Positions 1-9,067 of a DNA stretch of 64,000 nucleotides are shown here, in pieces. Where the stretch lies: the NCBI GenBank assembly GCA_016720595.1, contig JADKKI010000002.1, positions 372,001 through 436,000 on the forward strand, read 5' to 3'. Within the stretch, counting starts at the first letter, position 1; each line of letters begins with the position of its first letter. The notes under the pieces were generated by a model. It ran no database searches and was not told the DNA's origin. It was given only the letters and a program-made list of their open reading frames with translations. The position numbers were made by a program, and so were the translations under genes. The DNA comes from Myxococcales bacterium (GTDB taxonomy: Bacteria; Myxococcota_A; Polyangia; Haliangiales; Haliangiaceae).

Positions 1-317
1 AACGGCAGGTTGCGCAGCTTCGCGAGCTCGCGCTCGAGGCGCCCGATCAGCGCTTCGTACTGCCGGCGGCGCCACACGTAGAACATGCTCCACAGCACCA
101 GGCCCGCGAGCAACACGGCGGCGGCGAGCCAGCCCCCGATCAGCGCCGGGAGCCACACGTCGTGCGGGCGCTCGCCGAACAGGCCTTGCAGCCAGGGCGG
201 GATGGTCACCGGGATCCAGCCGCTGTTGGCGACGAGGAACAGGCCAGAGATCACGCCGAGCCCGATCAACGACAGGATGATCGTCGCGGTCGCGATCAGG
301 CGGAGCCAGCGAATCAC
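1..317 (-). CDS. LapA-like inner-membrane protein (partial, 3' end off window)
   Basis: The reading frame opens with GTG (complement of 315-317), behind an AGGA-like ribosome site, and runs off the left edge. The visible 105 residues hold two hydrophobic segments, about residues 5-30 and 56-80. The first is followed by the stretch NSGWIPVTIPPW, and the second by a basic, helical tail (YVWRRRQYEALIGRLERELA). This two-helix hairpin plus coiled tail is the layout of LapA (lipopolysaccharide assembly protein A domain) proteins, which act in the inner membrane. A more 5' ATG exists but hits a stop after three codons, so GTG is chosen. It lies just downstream of the SGNH esterase gene on the same strand, 12 bases away, so the two may be co-transcribed. 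The family call rests on topology and a short motif only. Confidence 0.6.
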   Translation of the reverse strand, partial: MIRWLRLIATATIILSLIGLGVISGLFLVANSGWIPVTIPPWLQGLFGERPHDVWLPALIGGWLAAAVLLAGLVLWSMFYVWRRRQYEALIGRLERELAKLRNLP

Positions 318-329
318 GCGTTCATCCTA

Positions 330-1391
330 TCACCAGCCTGTCGCGGCGCGGATCGCGGGGACCAGTGCCATCGCCATCTTGTGCTGCGTGACCTCGTTCG
401 GGTGGTAGTCGCATCCGTAGCCGTCGCTCGCGAGCTGCTCCGGAATCTCGACGACGGTGACCTTCGGGTCCGCGAGCCGGGACACCACCGCATCGAGCCG
501 CGCGCGCATCTGCGTCCGCGCCGTGCCGCTCATCATCGGGCTGGTCGCGAGCAAGACGGGCGCCGCCGGCGCGTGGACCCGGACCTGATCGCGCACGAAC
601 GCGACGTAGGCGTCCTCGTAAGCCTGGCCCGGATCGCCACTCGAGTAGTCGTTGGTGCCGAGGCCGATCACCACCACGTCGGGCGTGTAGCTCCAGGTCC
701 AGGCGGGCGCGGCGGCCTCCGCGAACGTTCGCGCGTAGCGCACGGGCATCGTGTTGGTGGTGGTTCCTCCATTGTTGCGCGCCATCCCGATCCCCGAGTA
801 CGCGAGCGCGGTGTGTGCGGCGCCGAGCTCGCTCGCGGCGAACGCGCCCCACGCATGCGGCTCTGCCTCGGTGGCCTGATCGAACTGGCACGGCAGCGCC
901 CCGAGCACCCCGTAGCCCGCCGTGATCGAATCACCGATGAACTCGACGAGCCGGGTCGCACGCGCGGACGGGACGATCGTCGCGCCGACGAAGCCATCGA
1001 ACCGCACGGTGCCAAAGAACGATTCGGTGCGCTTGGCGATCACCACGTCGTGCTCGCCTGCCGGAAGCCCGGTGGTCAGCGTCACGGTCTGGGTGCCACC
1101 GGTCAGGTGGATCGGCGCGCGGCTCGTGCCATCGACGATGACCTCGAGCCACTCGCTCCCCGAGTCGTTGAACGTCGCCTGGAGCTGCGTGCCCGAGAAC
1201 CGCGCCGCGATCGTCGAACCCGGCCAGCCTGCGGACATCGCGTCCCACCGGCCATAGAAGTGGATCGGCTCGACGATCGCAGGAGGCGCGTCGATCAGCT
1301 GTGACGAGTCGCCCTGCCCCGCATCGCGATCACCAGCGCCCCCGCCACCGCAGGACGCGCCGAGGAGTAGGAGGCAAGCCGACACGCGCAT
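330..1391 (-). CDS. Secreted SGNH/GDSL esterase lipoprotein, CE2-type
   Basis: A 353-residue protein starting MRVSACLLLLGASC, a lipoprotein signal with Cys15, followed by a Gly/Asp-rich linker. Residues about 45-150 match the N-terminal beta-sandwich of carbohydrate esterase family 2 (motif HFYGRWDAM, then WPGSTIAARFSG). The C-terminal half is an SGNH hydrolase: block I FIGDSITAGYG with the nucleophile Ser, block III GLGTNDYS, and block V DYHPNEVTQHKMA with the catalytic His. CE2 enzymes remove acetyl groups from plant-type polysaccharides, so an extracytoplasmic, polysaccharide-related role is likely. The frame is open further upstream, but only this start gives a signal peptide. It is transcribed divergently from a glycosidase-like lipoprotein 48 bases away, which fits a shared polysaccharide function. 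The substrate is not known. Confidence 0.8.
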   Translation of the reverse strand: MRVSACLLLLGASCGGGGAGDRDAGQGDSSQLIDAPPAIVEPIHFYGRWDAMSAGWPGSTIAARFSGTQLQATFNDSGSEWLEVIVDGTSRAPIHLTGGTQTVTLTTGLPAGEHDVVIAKRTESFFGTVRFDGFVGATIVPSARATRLVEFIGDSITAGYGVLGALPCQFDQATEAEPHAWGAFAASELGAAHTALAYSGIGMARNNGGTTTNTMPVRYARTFAEAAAPAWTWSYTPDVVVIGLGTNDYSSGDPGQAYEDAYVAFVRDQVRVHAPAAPVLLATSPMMSGTARTQMRARLDAVVSRLADPKVTVVEIPEQLASDGYGCDYHPNEVTQHKMAMALVPAIRAATGW

Positions 1392-1439
1392 CGCCTGTAT
1401 CGTAGACGCAAATCGTCCCGCTTCGGGCATCATCGTCGT

Positions 1440-2660
1440 ATGCGGAGAGCCCTGATCGGCATCGTGTTCGCGTGCGCATGCGGTGGTGGAGGTGGTGGAG
1501 GTGGTGACGACGTCACCGGTGGCGATGGCGGGAGCACGGATGGCAACTCGAACCTGACGCTCCGCGATCGCCAGCGCGCGCTCGCGATGGCGCTCCGGGG
1601 CTCGCCGAACTTCATGATCGGTGCCGGCAACGACAACGGCGGCCCCTACGATCACGCGGTCCCGATCGATCTTCACTACGCGTACCTCGTCGGCTACGGC
1701 AACAGTGGCGGCTGGCCCACCTGGAATGCGCAGGGCAACTATCCCCTGTTCTTCGCGCAGACCGCGGGCACGCATCAGGTGACGCCGATGTTCACCTACT
1801 ACCAGCTCGCCCTCGAGCTCGAGCAGAACAACGACGCCGCGCTCGCCGACACCGCCAAGATGCATCAGTACCTCACCGACGTGAAGCTGCTGTTCCAGCG
1901 GATCGCCGACAACGGCAAGCCCGCCGCCGTGCAGTTCGAGCCCGACTTCTTCGGCTATCTCATGCAGCGCGCGGCGATGGGCACCCCGCCGGATCAGCTC
2001 CCTGCCAAGGTGCACCACGCGGATCTACCCGAGTGCGCCGCGCTGCCCGAGACCGCCGCCGGGCTCACGCGATGCCTGATCGCGCTCGGCCGCGCCGTCT
2101 CACCGACCACCAAGATCGGGTTCCACGCCTCGATGTGGGGCAAGTACTATGACCCGCTCGATCCCGGCGCGAAGATCGAGGAGTCGGGGATCGCCGTCGC
2201 CCAGTTCCTCCGCTCGGTCGGCGCCGACGACACCGACTTCGTCACCGTCGAGACCCTCGATCGCGACGCCGGGTTCTGGGAGACCTCGGGCGGTGGCAAC
2301 ACCTGCTCGGTCACCGGTGGATCGCGTGGCGCCGTGTACTGGGACGAGGCCAACGTGGCGCTGCCGAACTTCTCGCAGCACCTGCGGTGGGTGAAGGCGC
2401 TGACCGGAGAGCTGCAGCGTCCCGCGCTCGAGTGGCAGACCCCGCTCGGCGTCCCCGCGACCACGTGCGGCGGCACCAACGAGCACTGGCGCGACAACCG
2501 GGTCCACTACTTCTTCGGGCACGTGCCCGACCTCGTCGATGCGGGCATCGCTGGCATGACGTTCGGCACGGGCGCGGGGGGCCAGACCAACCTCGCCACC
2601 GATGGGGATCAGCTCAAGACCCGCGCGACCGCGTACCTCGCGGCCCCGGTCGCGATGTAG
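1440..2660 (+). CDS. Secreted glycosidase-like lipoprotein of unknown specificity
   Basis: A 406-residue protein with a short lipoprotein-like leader (MRRALIGIVFACAC) and then a run of eight glycines and a Thr/Asp/Gly linker. The mature part begins near residue 40 and is rich in aromatic and acidic residues in an order that suggests a TIM-barrel hydrolase: FMIGAGNDNGG, a DLHYAYL segment, VQFEPDFFGY, KIGFHASMWG, DFVTVETLDRD, VYWDEAN, and LEWQTPLG near the C terminus. Candidate catalytic acids are the Glu of QFEPD and the Glu of LEWQTP, but this is inference. There is no family name I can give with certainty. It is divergent from the CE2-type esterase, sharing a 48-base promoter region, so joint action on an external polysaccharide is plausible. 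Confidence 0.65.
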   Translation: MRRALIGIVFACACGGGGGGGGDDVTGGDGGSTDGNSNLTLRDRQRALAMALRGSPNFMIGAGNDNGGPYDHAVPIDLHYAYLVGYGNSGGWPTWNAQGNYPLFFAQTAGTHQVTPMFTYYQLALELEQNNDAALADTAKMHQYLTDVKLLFQRIADNGKPAAVQFEPDFFGYLMQRAAMGTPPDQLPAKVHHADLPECAALPETAAGLTRCLIALGRAVSPTTKIGFHASMWGKYYDPLDPGAKIEESGIAVAQFLRSVGADDTDFVTVETLDRDAGFWETSGGGNTCSVTGGSRGAVYWDEANVALPNFSQHLRWVKALTGELQRPALEWQTPLGVPATTCGGTNEHWRDNRVHYFFGHVPDLVDAGIAGMTFGTGAGGQTNLATDGDQLKTRATAYLAAPVAM

Positions 2661-2666
2661 TCACGA

Positions 2667-3419
2667 TCAATCGCACTCCGGGCAGCCGCGACGGTACGGT
2701 TCGCCCACGTGCGGCTTCGGGTTGACCGCCTTGCGCGGCGTCGACATGTCGATCGAGTAACCGATCACGAGCCCGGCGAACCGCGTGCCCGCGAGCTCCC
2801 GATACGAGGCACCGACGAAGTACCCGTTGCCCGAGGGGAAGCCGTAGTCCTCGTAGTGGTGACCGATCCGGAGGCCCACGGTCGCGTCGAGCTCGTCGGC
2901 GAACGCGATGCTCGGCGCCGCGCTCTGGCGACCGTCCGCACCGGCGATGTAGGCGGCACGGCCGCGCGCGAGGAACCGCAGCCGGCCGTCGCCGAGCTCG
3001 AGGTTGACCTCGAGAGGGAGCGCCACCGCGTCGTCGATGGTCGTGGTCGCACCGATCGCCTGGAACCCGGCACCGAACGCGATCACGCCGGTGCGTCCGA
3101 AGCGCACGCCGACGCCGACCGGGAACAGCGCGACGTCATACGCGAAGCCGCGCTCGTGGAGCGTGCCGCCGAACGCGAAGTCGAGCCCGACGTGATAGCC
3201 GATGGTCTCGCTCTGCCCCACGAACCCGTGGATCCGCACGCCTGCGAGGATCAGCTGATTCGCCGGGCTGTCCGCCTTCGTGTCCTCGATATCGTGCAGC
3301 GCGGTCAGCTCGTAGTGAAACCACGCCCCGCCCTGCCACTCGTCGAACGGGCGAGCGTCGGCGACCTCGGGTGCGACCACAACACCGAGTGCGAGCGCGA
3401 GTGAGAGTTGCGCCCTCAT
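2667..3419 (-). CDS. Outer-membrane beta-barrel-like secreted protein
   Basis: A 250-residue protein. The start MRAQLSLALALGVVV gives a cleavable signal peptide ending near VADA, and the rest alternates glycines and aromatics (VGVRFGRTGVIAFGAGF, FVGASYRELAGTRFAGLVIGYS), the pattern of an outer-membrane beta-barrel. A short tail carries two cysteines (RRGCPECD). The ATG overlaps the TGA of the upstream DUF3750 gene by four bases (ATGA), so translation is probably coupled and the two products probably work together. The open frame extends upstream inside the DUF3750 gene, but only the chosen start gives a signal peptide. The function is unknown, and the barrel call comes from composition and pattern only. 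Confidence 0.65.
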   Translation of the reverse strand: MRAQLSLALALGVVVAPEVADARPFDEWQGGAWFHYELTALHDIEDTKADSPANQLILAGVRIHGFVGQSETIGYHVGLDFAFGGTLHERGFAYDVALFPVGVGVRFGRTGVIAFGAGFQAIGATTTIDDAVALPLEVNLELGDGRLRFLARGRAAYIAGADGRQSAAPSIAFADELDATVGLRIGHHYEDYGFPSGNGYFVGASYRELAGTRFAGLVIGYSIDMSTPRKAVNPKPHVGEPYRRGCPECD

Positions 3420-4069
3420 CGGTCTGCAAATCCGATCCGGCCCGGGCCGAACGGCAGGATGATCGCGGGTGGCCACAGATCGATCCCGAACGACAGCCCG
3501 ATCACGTGGACCTCGATGCCCTCCTTGAGACCGACCTTGAGCCCGACGATCGGCGTCTCCAGCTGCACGCCGGTGCGCTCGCTCGTGATGCTCGCGCCGA
3601 CGAGGCCGCGCCAGTCCTTCCCGATCGCGGTGGCCGGCAGGCTCGCCGACAGCTTGCACTTGCGGAGCACCACGTCGCCGAACGTGTTGCTGTTCGGGCC
3701 CGGGTAGAAGATGTAGTGGCCCTCGATGTAGTTCTTCACGCTCGGGGCGTGCTTCTCGATGCATGCGGCCGCACGCTCGGCCTCGGCGCCGCGCCACAGG
3801 CCGTGCAGGATCGGCGTCAGGTAGGGGTGGTGCTTGCGGAACGGATCGGCCTCGGTCCCACCACCGCCCACCTCGTAGACGTGCCACTCGGTCTCGCCCT
3901 TCTTGCGCACCGCGAACCAGGGGTGGCGGGCGATGTCGTCCATCGGGTGGGTCAAGGTCCCGGTGAGCAGTGCCACCGTGGTCTGATCGTTCGGCGGCAT
4001 CGCGAGCGAGCGCTTGGCGACGATGCAGCCCCCGAGCAGGAGGGCCGCGATCGGGATGGCTCGGTTCAT
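3416..4069 (-). CDS. DUF3750-family lipoprotein
   Basis: A 217-residue protein with a lipoprotein signal (MNRAIPIAALLLGGC, Cys15). The body shows the hallmarks of DUF3750: an N-terminal part with HPWFAVRKKGETEWHVYEV, then YIEGHYIFYPGPNSNTF and LPATAIGKDW. The family is found in many Gram-negative bacteria and its biochemical role is not known. The C-terminal portion is hydrophobic (IEVHVIGLSFGIDLWPPAIILPF), perhaps membrane-associated. The start was set at the lipoprotein signal 20 codons inside the longer open frame. It overlaps by four bases with a downstream barrel protein, suggesting a two-component envelope unit. Confidence 0.75.
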   Translation of the reverse strand: MNRAIPIAALLLGGCIVAKRSLAMPPNDQTTVALLTGTLTHPMDDIARHPWFAVRKKGETEWHVYEVGGGGTEADPFRKHHPYLTPILHGLWRGAEAERAAACIEKHAPSVKNYIEGHYIFYPGPNSNTFGDVVLRKCKLSASLPATAIGKDWRGLVGASITSERTGVQLETPIVGLKVGLKEGIEVHVIGLSFGIDLWPPAIILPFGPGRIGFADR

Positions 4070-4120
4070 CGTGGACGACCCCTCATGCACCGTAGACGCG
4101 CGAGCTCGCCAGCGTGGGAA

Positions 4121-4159
4121 CAAAAACAAAAACGCCGCGTCTCGTGAGAGGCGCGGCGT
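4121..4159 (-). terminator. Rho-independent terminator of rpsA
   Basis: On the minus strand, 23 bases after the rpsA stop, a hairpin forms with 12-base arms at 4132-4143 and 4148-4159 (one G-T pair, GTGA-type loop), followed by a U-rich run (the + strand reads CAAAAACAAAAA at 4121-4132). Confidence 0.85.
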
Positions 4160-4181
4160 GGTCGACAGCGGCGGGTTACGC

Positions 4182-5903
<1,722 letters not shown>

Positions 5904-6048
5904 ATTCAAACAGATCTCCAGCAAACGCCGAGTTGGATTTACTGCCGAAGCAGCCCTCGACGCAGGGCGCAGTTGGTACCGTCCGCGACCTGAAAAGTCA
6001 ACCGCGGCGGTGGGATCCGCCGGTTCACCCCCACGGCCTGCCCCACCT

Positions 6049-6726
6049 CTACAAGGAGGCGGCGCGCTGAAGGACGGAGGTCGCTAGCGATTCCACAACC
6101 TCTTCGAGGGTTTGCGTCGAGCTGTCGACGATCACGGCATCGCTCGCGGGGACCATCGGCGCCACGTCTCGGCTGGCGTCCCGCTGGTCCCGCTCCCGGA
6201 TCTCACTCAGCGTGACGGCGAAGTCGACGGTGGTGCCCGAGGCGGCCAGCTCGGCCACCCGGCGCCGGGCCCGCTCCTCGTCCTTGGCCGTCAGGAAGAA
6301 CTTCGCCTCGGCGTTGGGGAACACGATGGTGCCCGTGTCGCGACCCTCGACCACGACCCCGCCCCCGGTGCCCAGCCGCCGCTGGAGCTCCAGCAGGGCC
6401 GATCGGACCGGCGGGTGGGCCGACACCTGGGAGGCCCCCTGCGAGACCTCCGGAGTCCGGATCGCCGCGCTGACGTCCTCGCCGGCCAGGAACACGTGGT
6501 TCTTGTCGCCCACGAAGTCGAACCGGATGTCGAGATCGCGTGCCACCTGGGCACACCGCTCGCCGTCGGTCCAGGCCGTCCCCGCGCGCTGGGTGGTCAG
6601 CGCGACCGCGCGATAGATCGCGCCGGTATCGAGGAGCCGATAGCCGAGCCGACGCGCGAGCTGCTTCGCGACGCTGCTCTTCCCGGCGCCCGCCGGGCCA
6701 TCGATCGTGACGACCACCTGTTTCAT
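6049..6726 (-). CDS. cmk: Cytidylate kinase
   Basis: A 225-residue protein that transfers phosphate from ATP to CMP/dCMP in pyrimidine nucleotide salvage. It has the P-loop GPAGAGKSSVAKQLA near residues 10-24, the substrate motif LDTGAIYRAVAL, the central segment DVSAAIRTPEVSQGASQVSA, VVEGRDTGTIVFPNA, and the lid KFFLTAKDEERARRR. The length matches the family. The gene is immediately upstream of rpsA on the same strand, a conserved arrangement in proteobacteria. The start ATG at 6724-6726 precedes the P-loop at the usual distance. It is divergent from the membrane-protein operon beginning at 6787. Confidence 0.96.
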   Translation of the reverse strand: MKQVVVTIDGPAGAGKSSVAKQLARRLGYRLLDTGAIYRAVALTTQRAGTAWTDGERCAQVARDLDIRFDFVGDKNHVFLAGEDVSAAIRTPEVSQGASQVSAHPPVRSALLELQRRLGTGGGVVVEGRDTGTIVFPNAEAKFFLTAKDEERARRRVAELAASGTTVDFAVTLSEIRERDQRDASRDVAPMVPASDAVIVDSSTQTLEEVVESLATSVLQRAASL

Positions 6727-6786
6727 GGCGGCATCCTAGCGCCCGCGACGGGCACAGGGCTCCACCACGTTGTACATTCGACGCCC

Positions 6787-7578
6787 GTGGTCGAGGAGCC
6801 CACAACCGAGCGGCGCTGGAGGACGTTCGCGGACGTCGTCGCTTTCACGCTTGGCGTGAACGTGTGGATCTCGATCGTCATCTTGCCCGCGATCTTCGTC
6901 GATGCACTGCACGGCGCCGGCAAGATGATGGGAGCCGCGCTGCCGCTCGTGACCCTGCTGCTCGGGCTCGCGCGCAGATCGGAGGGGATCCTCCTCGGTC
7001 TGTTCCCGGCGGCGCTCCTGATCCCGGTCGCGATGGCACCACAGATCGCGTCATCCCACGTCTATGGACCGATCCGGTTCGGCCTGGTCGCGCTCGGCGT
7101 CGTCGCCTATCTGTTCTCGGTCTCGTTCTTCACCACGTTCCACGAGCCGCCGCAGCCGCGCTCGGTGCGTGGTCTGTCGTCCGCCGCGGCCGGGCCGGCG
7201 GAGCGCTGGCGGCGCCGCGAGCGCGTGTACTGGATGCTGGTCGGGATGTCGCTCGTGATCCCCACGGTGCTGATCGCGTGGGTGAACTTCGATCCCGCGA
7301 TCGAGGATTTCCTCGGCGAGATGTACCCCGGCCGCGTCGCGCTGATGACCACGGCGCTCACCGCCGGAGCGATCGTCCTGTGGCTCGGCATCTTCCACTA
7401 TGCGTTCCTCGGCGTGCTCCGCCCGCACCGCACGGGTGACCGCGATCTGATCGTCACGCTCGCGCAGGCCCGCGCCGATGCGAAGACCGGCAAGCCGCGG
7501 CTCCGCTTCTATCTCTCGGTGACGATCGCACTCGGTGCGATGGCCACGCTGATCCTGATCCGACACATCAAGGGGTGA
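6787..7578 (+). CDS. Polytopic membrane protein, first gene of the MoxR/DUF58 operon
   Basis: A 263-residue protein starting at GTG (VVEEPTTERRW). It has about six to seven hydrophobic segments, for example FADVVAFTLGVNVWISIVIL, GLVALGVVAYLFSVSFF, VYWMLVGMSLVIPTVLIAW, TALTAGAIVLWLGIFHYAFL and FYLSVTIALGAMATLILI. A basic, Arg-rich loop (ERWRRRERV) is probably cytoplasmic. I do not recognise a named family. It is four bases upstream of a second small membrane protein and is the first of seven genes on this strand, so it probably belongs to the envelope function of that operon. The frame is open far upstream (antisense to cmk), but there is no reason to extend it. Confidence 0.7.
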   Translation: MVEEPTTERRWRTFADVVAFTLGVNVWISIVILPAIFVDALHGAGKMMGAALPLVTLLLGLARRSEGILLGLFPAALLIPVAMAPQIASSHVYGPIRFGLVALGVVAYLFSVSFFTTFHEPPQPRSVRGLSSAAAGPAERWRRRERVYWMLVGMSLVIPTVLIAWVNFDPAIEDFLGEMYPGRVALMTTALTAGAIVLWLGIFHYAFLGVLRPHRTGDRDLIVTLAQARADAKTGKPRLRFYLSVTIALGAMATLILIRHIKG

Positions 7579-7581
7579 TCC

Positions 7582-7770
7582 ATGCGCCGTTACTTCTTCG
7601 AAGCTCTCGCGCTCGCCCTGATCGGCGGGAGCCTGTTCTTCTTCAAGGAGACGCTGGACTACCTCGCGCGTCGCGACTATGTGGCCGCACTCCTCGTGAT
7701 GATCATCGGCGTCGCCGTGATCTCGGTCGGCAAGGAGATGGCGCGGCTCGCTCTGGTCCAGCGCGACTGA
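7582..7770 (+). CDS. Small two-helix membrane protein
   Basis: A 62-residue protein, MRRYFFEALALALIGGSLFF at its N terminus, with two hydrophobic segments (about 7-22 and 34-50) and a short charged loop between (KETLDYLARRDY). The start ATG follows the stop of the upstream gene by three bases and the stop precedes the next gene by five, so it is embedded in an operon. That tight packing and the consistent codon use make it a real gene despite its size. No family is recognised. It may be a partner or stabiliser of the preceding membrane protein. Confidence 0.7.
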   Translation: MRRYFFEALALALIGGSLFFFKETLDYLARRDYVAALLVMIIGVAVISVGKEMARLALVQRD

Positions 7771-7775
7771 CCCTC

Positions 7776-8696
7776 ATGCGCTGGCGGTCCTCCCTCCTCT
7801 GCGTGGTCGTCGCCCTTGGCGCGTGCGGCGGCGGCTCCGGTCCGGCCCAAGGCCCCGCGGGCCCGCTGATCTCGGCCGTGGCACCTCCCCACGACCCCGC
7901 GGACATCGAGGTCGCGCGGGTCGACGGCCGGCCCGTCTGGGGCTCGTGCGTCACGGCGCAGGTGGCGCACGGAGCGAAGTCCCGCGAGGCAGCGCTCGAC
8001 GAGTGCGTGTCGTTCGAGCTGCTCGCCCAGGCGGCCGAGCGGCGCGGCCTGGCCAGCGATCCCACGGTCGTCGAGGCCACGCGCAGCGCCCTGGTCAACC
8101 GCATGATCGAGATCGGCTTCGAACCCCGCTACCAGAAGCCCTCGGATCTCGGCGACGTCCTGACGAAGTGGCTCGCAACCAACTCGTGGCGGATGCACCG
8201 CCCCGAGCTGCGCACCTCGGCGTACGCCCGCGTCAACGTGCCCAACGGTGCCTCGATCGCCGACGACGCGCGCGCCAAGGCTCTCGCCGACAAGCTCGCG
8301 GCCGCGCTCGCGAACGAGACCGGCCTGTTCGCCGCGAACCTGCGCGACGCCGCCGACGCGTTGACCGTTGGCACCGATCTCAAGTTCGACGTCGGGGTGG
8401 TCTCGATCGCCGAGCGCCGCCACCTCGACAAGCACTACGCCGAGGCCCTGTTCGCGATCCCCGACGTGGGGCGGGTGTCGGCCAGCACGCGAACCCCGTG
8501 GGGGTGGGACGTGATCCTGATGACGTCGTACCTCCCGGAGAAGGAGTTCACGCAGGACGAGATCGCCGTCGACATGTTCGAGGAGTCGCGCCGCGGCCTG
8601 ATGACCACCTGGGTCAACGAGCTGATCAAGGAGCACGGCATCCACGTCGAGCTCGAGAAGGAGCAGATCGCGAAGCTCGAAGGGACCAAGCCGTGA
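7776..8696 (+). CDS. PpiC-type peptidyl-prolyl isomerase-like lipoprotein
   Basis: A 306-residue protein with a lipoprotein signal (MRWRSSLLCVVVALGAC, Cys17) and a Gly/Ser linker. Residues about 45-110 hold a SurA/PrsA-like N-terminal part (VARVDGRPVWGSCV, FELLAQAAERRGLASDPTVVE). The C-terminal part, around residues 210-265, resembles a parvulin core (FDVGVVSIAERRHLDKHY, EALFAIPDVGRVSAS, TPWGWDVILMTSY). These proteins fold or chaperone exported proteins in the periplasm. The parvulin domain is short and divergent, so catalytic activity is uncertain. The TGA overlaps the GTG start of the roadblock gene (GTGA). Its place in a MoxR/DUF58 operon suggests it serves that envelope system. Confidence 0.75.
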   Translation: MRWRSSLLCVVVALGACGGGSGPAQGPAGPLISAVAPPHDPADIEVARVDGRPVWGSCVTAQVAHGAKSREAALDECVSFELLAQAAERRGLASDPTVVEATRSALVNRMIEIGFEPRYQKPSDLGDVLTKWLATNSWRMHRPELRTSAYARVNVPNGASIADDARAKALADKLAAALANETGLFAANLRDAADALTVGTDLKFDVGVVSIAERRHLDKHYAEALFAIPDVGRVSASTRTPWGWDVILMTSYLPEKEFTQDEIAVDMFEESRRGLMTTWVNELIKEHGIHVELEKEQIAKLEGTKP

Positions 8697-9067
8697 GCTC
8701 GCTGTTCGCGGACATCATGCGGCGCGCCGTGGAGGCCACGCCCGGCGCCGTCGGCGGAGCGTTCGCCGATTCCGAAGGCGAGATGGTCGACAGCTTCTCC
8801 ACCCTCGACAAGCACGACTGGGCGGTGCTGACCGCGCACTATGGCGTGGTGCTCTCTCACCTCCACTCGTGCTTTGGCACCTGGCACTACGGTGGACCGG
8901 AGTACTTCATCGCGCAGCACGCGAAGCTCGATGTGGTGGTCCACACGATCGCGCACGGGTACTTCGCCCTGCTCGCGGTCGAGGAGTATCAAGGCGCCGG
9001 GCCGCTCGCCGTCGCCCTGACCAGCATCCGCGCCGCCGCGAACGAGCTGCGCAAGGAGATCGCGTGA
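8693..9067 (+). CDS. Roadblock/LC7-domain protein
   Basis: A 124-residue protein starting at GTG, overlapping the upstream stop by four bases. It is a single roadblock/LC7 fold: an N-terminal helix, then GAVGGAFADSEGEMVDSF, a central helix with VLTAHYGVVLSHLHSCFG, a beta strand pair (YFIAQHAKLDVVVHTIAHGY, FALLAVEEY) and a C-terminal helix (LTSIRAAANELRKEIA). Bacterial roadblock proteins such as MglB usually regulate small Ras-like GTPases, but no GTPase gene is visible next to it here. It overlaps the following DUF4350 gene by four bases, so it is translationally coupled on both sides. This genetic context for a roadblock protein is unusual. Confidence 0.8.
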   Translation: MSSLFADIMRRAVEATPGAVGGAFADSEGEMVDSFSTLDKHDWAVLTAHYGVVLSHLHSCFGTWHYGGPEYFIAQHAKLDVVVHTIAHGYFALLAVEEYQGAGPLAVALTSIRAAANELRKEIA

